A DNA stretch of 64,000 nt from an uncultured Parabacteroides sp. GTDB taxonomy: Bacteria > Bacteroidota > Bacteroidia > Bacteroidales > Tannerellaceae. Below, piece by piece: positions 61,011-64,000 of this stretch; positions within the stretch are counted from its first letter, which is position 1; each line of letters begins with the position of its first letter. The notes beneath the pieces are model-generated. The model was not told where the DNA came from and did not search any database. It worked only from the letters and a program-made list of their open reading frames with translations. The stretch spans positions 1-64,000 of the forward strand of contig UQLN01000017.1 in NCBI GenBank assembly GCA_900541965.1, read 5' to 3'. The position numbers were made by a program, and so were the translations under genes.

Positions 61011-63062
61011 ATGAAAATTTCTTTAATTACGTGTCTATTATTGGTTGCGGGCAGTTTATTTGCCCGTAACCTGGATAAAACATTTCAATTGTTGCCCCAA
61101 CCTCAGTCGATAGAGGTACTGAATGGCAAAGGACTAAATTACGGCGATCTGTCGTATGTAGTATCTGCCGGAGAAGCTCCGATCCCTGTACTGGGGGCTA
61201 TTACGGATGGTTTGCCTCAAAGTGAGCGGGCTGGTAAAGGTGTTCATTTCCAGTTGTCACAGACAAATGTGCCGGACTCCCCGGAAGGATATGTCTTGGA
61301 AATAACAAATAAAGGTGTTACCATTACTTCCCGTAGCGAAGCTGGTCTTTTCTATGGTTGCCAGACATTGGAGCAGCTACTCGAAGACAGCCGCGACTTT
61401 AAGAAGGAAATTCCACCGATGAAGATTACAGACTATCCGGCAATAGCTTACCGTGCTGTCCATCTGGATACCAAACATCATCTGGACCGGATGGATTATT
61501 ATTATCGTATGGTGGATAAGCTGGCCCGTTATAAAGTAAATGCCATTATTTGGGAACTGGAAGATAAATTGCGTTTTACCCGTCGTCCGGAAATCGGTGC
61601 GCCGAACGCAATCAGCAAACAGGAAATGCAGGCTTTATGCCGATATGCAAAAGAACGGAATGTGGAGATCAGCCCACTGGTACAAGGCTTGGGACATGCC
61701 GGATTTATCCTGAAACATCATTGGGAATTAAGGGAAAATCCTGCCAGCGACTGGGAGTTCTGTCCATCCGACCCTCGTACTTACGAAATGCAGTTTGATT
61801 TGTATCTGGATGCTCTCGAAGCGATGCCTTATGGAAAATATCTGCATGTAGGAGGAGATGAGATTACAGCAATCGGTATCGACGACCGTTGCAAGGCGAC
61901 CGGCAAGTCTGCTTTTGAACTTCAGATGATTTGGTTAAAGAAAGTCTGTCAGTTTGCAGTCGACCACGGCCGCACTCCTATCTTCTGGGATGATATGCCG
62001 CTTAAATATGCCGGAATCTGGGAACTTGCACTGAGCGATAAGACGGACGCAGAAGTGGCAAAGGAATGGAATACAGAGAAACTGGATAAGGCAATCGACC
62101 TTTTTCCGAAGGAATGTGTGTATATGCGCTGGAAATATGAGGATGCAACGTCTCCCGCCCATCAGCGCCTTTTGAAATGGTACAGTGATAAGGGCCTTAA
62201 AGTGATGGGGGCAACAGCAGCATCGGCGGGTGATTCTCCTTTCCTTCCACGTAAAAATACCCGGTCGGAATATATAAGAGGCTTCAGCCGGTTGGTGGCG
62301 GAAAATCATCTGGAAGGTATTTTGGCAACAGCCTGGGATGACGGTTCGCCTCATTTGGAAACCGTTTGGCGTGGTTATATCGCACAAGGGGAATTCGGCT
62401 GGAATCCTGTGGCACGCGATATCGATGCTTTCAAAAAGGCACATGCCCAGCGTGAATACGGTTTCCGCCCGGAGGATAACCGGATGGCTTTTCTGGATGA
62501 ACTGGAGAAAGCTGTCTTTTTCTTTGATGGGGCATTGGTTTCATCCGGTCGGCGTAATCCCGCCTGGGGAACATCTTCTTTCACTTTGATCGGTTTGCCG
62601 GATAAAAAACACCCGGGTGTTTGGAGTAAAACATACAAAGAAAAAGTAGATAGAGCCAGGGAAGAGGCCAAACGGTATGAAATGATTCACGAGGGTGTCT
62701 GTGCGGCAGAAAGGAATGCATTGCGTAACCGCTATACACTGAAAGTCTATGAACAGACGAATAATCTGCAAAACTATCCAGTGCGTCTTATCTTGGCTTT
62801 GGACGAGTACGATACGGCAAAGGATGAAGCCGCCCGTAAAACGGCACAGGACAAGATACGTGAGGTATGCGATTATTTTAAAGTGATGCGCCAAAATCTG
62901 GAAGCTGTTTATTCGGAAACCCGTTTCATGCAGCAACCCGAAGGGTTTGTCGCCGATATGAACCACCATAATCATCTGGCTTCGCTGACAGAGAGCAGCG
63001 ACTGGCTTTATTTGTATGAGATACCGATGGTTAAAGCGGTAAGAGCTTGGTTGGGGGATTAA
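61011..63062 (+). CDS. Beta-N-acetylhexosaminidase, GH20
   Basis: GH20 enzymes remove terminal beta-GlcNAc or beta-GalNAc by substrate-assisted catalysis. The 683-residue protein has a signal peptide (about 1-18), a GH20b domain (about 28-140), and the catalytic barrel (about 145-480) with the catalytic Asp283-Glu284 in HVGGDEIT and conserved PLVQGLGHAGFILKH and TAWDDGS segments. The last 190 residues are helical. The barrel has an atypical DTKHHLDRMDYYYRMVD start, close to the group of GH20 enzymes in Bacteroidota that act on host glycans. The start at 61011 gives the signal peptide. Confidence 0.93.
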   Translation: MKISLITCLLLVAGSLFARNLDKTFQLLPQPQSIEVLNGKGLNYGDLSYVVSAGEAPIPVLGAITDGLPQSERAGKGVHFQLSQTNVPDSPEGYVLEITNKGVTITSRSEAGLFYGCQTLEQLLEDSRDFKKEIPPMKITDYPAIAYRAVHLDTKHHLDRMDYYYRMVDKLARYKVNAIIWELEDKLRFTRRPEIGAPNAISKQEMQALCRYAKERNVEISPLVQGLGHAGFILKHHWELRENPASDWEFCPSDPRTYEMQFDLYLDALEAMPYGKYLHVGGDEITAIGIDDRCKATGKSAFELQMIWLKKVCQFAVDHGRTPIFWDDMPLKYAGIWELALSDKTDAEVAKEWNTEKLDKAIDLFPKECVYMRWKYEDATSPAHQRLLKWYSDKGLKVMGATAASAGDSPFLPRKNTRSEYIRGFSRLVAENHLEGILATAWDDGSPHLETVWRGYIAQGEFGWNPVARDIDAFKKAHAQREYGFRPEDNRMAFLDELEKAVFFFDGALVSSGRRNPAWGTSSFTLIGLPDKKHPGVWSKTYKEKVDRAREEAKRYEMIHEGVCAAERNALRNRYTLKVYEQTNNLQNYPVRLILALDEYDTAKDEAARKTAQDKIREVCDYFKVMRQNLEAVYSETRFMQQPEGFVADMNHHNHLASLTESSDWLYLYEIPMVKAVRAWLGD

Positions 63063-63104
63063 ATGAAAATAAAACAGGAATGAATTATGATAACATATAG
63101 TATA

Positions 63105-64000
63105 ATGAAGAAAATAATCGTAATTTTTTTGGCTTACCTGCTCTGTGTCCCTTTATGGGCTGCCTACCAGCCGGAATTTTCTACTGCCGGCTTTTTTCAA
63201 CTGGAAAATACCGGGCGGGAAGTGTATTCGATGAATCCAGCCTGGCGTTTTTACAAAGGAGCGGTGAATGGAGCCGAAGCCAAAGATTTCAATGATACAA
63301 GCTGGACAGTCGTTTCTTTGCCGAACGGCATCGAATATTTGCCGACCGAGGCAAGCGGATGTATCAATTACCAGGGTGAAGTTTGGTATCGCAAGCATTT
63401 TACCCCTGATGTTGCGTTGAAAGGAAAGAAGCTCTTCCTGCATTTCGAAGCCATTATGGGAAAAAGCAAGATTTTCGTCAACGGAAAACTGCTGACAGAA
63501 CATTTCGGCGGCTATCTCCCTGTTGTGGTAGACGTGACGGATGCACTGGATTGGAACGGGGAGAATGTTATTACCGTCTGGGCAGATAATAGCGACGACC
63601 CTTCCTATCCTCCCGGAAAGGCACAGGATGTGTTGGACTACACCTATTTCGGGGGGATTTACCGCGATTGCTGGCTGGTAGCCCATAACAATGTATTTAT
63701 CACCGATCCCAATTATGAAAATGAAGTAGCCGGAGGCGGGCTGTTTGTCGCTTTCGATAAAGTTTCAGACGCTTCAGCCGAAGTACTGTTGAAAATACAG
63801 GTACGCAATGCAACAAAGAAATCCTTTTCCGGAGTTGTCGAATATACCTTGTTGCAACCGGATGGAACGCAAGTCGCTTATCTGAATGACAAGATTCAGG
63901 TAAAAGCAGGTAAAGCGCTTACCTCATCCGATAAACTGCTGGTGAAAGAACCGAAGTTATGGACTCCGTCTGCTCCCACCTTATATAACCTGTTGGTTCG
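63105..64000 (+). CDS. GH2 family glycosidase, N-terminal part (cut by the window end)
   Basis: The frame starts at 63105 (MKKIIVIFLAYLL, a signal peptide ending near WAA) and runs to the last base without a stop, giving 298 complete codons and two extra bases. The visible part has the GH2 N-terminal sugar-binding domain (about 35-205) with the markers VWYRKHF, FEAIMGKSKIFVNG and GGIYRDCWLV, then the start of the immunoglobulin-like GH2 domain. The catalytic barrel lies beyond the window, so the substrate (beta-galactoside, beta-glucuronide or beta-mannoside) cannot be fixed; a beta-galactosidase is the most common partner in such PULs. It starts 42 bp after the GH20 stop. Confidence 0.85.
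   Translation, partial: MKKIIVIFLAYLLCVPLWAAYQPEFSTAGFFQLENTGREVYSMNPAWRFYKGAVNGAEAKDFNDTSWTVVSLPNGIEYLPTEASGCINYQGEVWYRKHFTPDVALKGKKLFLHFEAIMGKSKIFVNGKLLTEHFGGYLPVVVDVTDALDWNGENVITVWADNSDDPSYPPGKAQDVLDYTYFGGIYRDCWLVAHNNVFITDPNYENEVAGGGLFVAFDKVSDASAEVLLKIQVRNATKKSFSGVVEYTLLQPDGTQVAYLNDKIQVKAGKALTSSDKLLVKEPKLWTPSAPTLYNLLV

Noticed and set aside
63153..63686. Minus-strand 177-codon frame near the end
   Set aside because: It is a shadow of the GH2 coding frame on the plus strand, which has a signal peptide and GH2 motifs and runs off the end of the window.

Overview
The window looks like chromosome from a gut Bacteroidales bacterium, most likely Parabacteroides or close Bacteroides. The evidence is: repeated -7 promoter boxes of the Bacteroidota form TAnnTTTG, no Shine-Dalgarno sequences, two SusC/SusD pairs with ECF sigma and FecR anti-sigma genes, STN-containing TonB-dependent receptors, a PorW/SprE-like lipoprotein, Bacteroidota-type long IspG, and the dut-TPR-DUF4292-EnvC gene order. 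I see no rRNA, tRNA, CRISPR array, insertion sequence or phage gene. The species assignment is inference.

Layout. 0.2-12 kb (+ strand): housekeeping and envelope genes (flavin split-barrel protein, serine acetyltransferase, THUMP RNA methyltransferase, secreted dipeptidyl peptidase, purD, membrane proteins, a TIM-barrel sugar isomerase, aroA, a metal ABC permease). 12-13 kb: a shortened PorW-like lipoprotein. 13.2-16.3 kb (- strand): hexuronate operon kdgK-kdgA-uxaC. 16.5-18.8 kb: BlaI repressor plus a BlaR1-like M56 sensor carrying a regulatory beta-sandwich and two TonB C-terminal domains in tandem. 18.9-27.2 kb: TPR protein, patatin/beta-barrel protein, DUF2461, LrgAB, EF-P, RadC, DUF59, LpxH-like. 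27.2-29.3 kb (-): GAF/PAS histidine kinase. 29.3-29.8 kb: non-coding stretch with a 23-bp perfect inverted repeat enclosing 21-bp tandem repeats. 29.8-39.2 kb (+): rpoN, PAP2, gcvH, purE, ispG, dut, TPR, DUF4292, EnvC-like. 39.2-41.2 kb (-): M20 peptidase and ribF.

41.3 kb to the end: two adjacent polysaccharide utilization loci (PULs). PUL1 is ECF sigma-FecR-SusC-SusD-GH89-GH31. PUL2 is an ECF sigma gene diverging from FecR-SusC-SusD-GH123/DUF4091-GH20-GH2; the GH2 gene is cut by the window end. The enzymes fit removal of alpha-GlcNAc, beta-GalNAc/GlcNAc and beta-Gal caps, which suggests host mucin-type or related glycans. In both PULs the FecR-SusC gap carries an antisense module: a minus-strand TAnnTTTG box overlapping the susC start codon and, about 75-90 bp further along the minus strand, a terminator hairpin. 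This predicts a DonS-like antisense RNA that represses each susC.

A second recurring pattern is a family of intergenic inverted repeats built from TTGACAG-type heptamers. Five full copies lie in the first 35 kb, each starting at or within 2 nt of a stop codon; none is in the PUL region.
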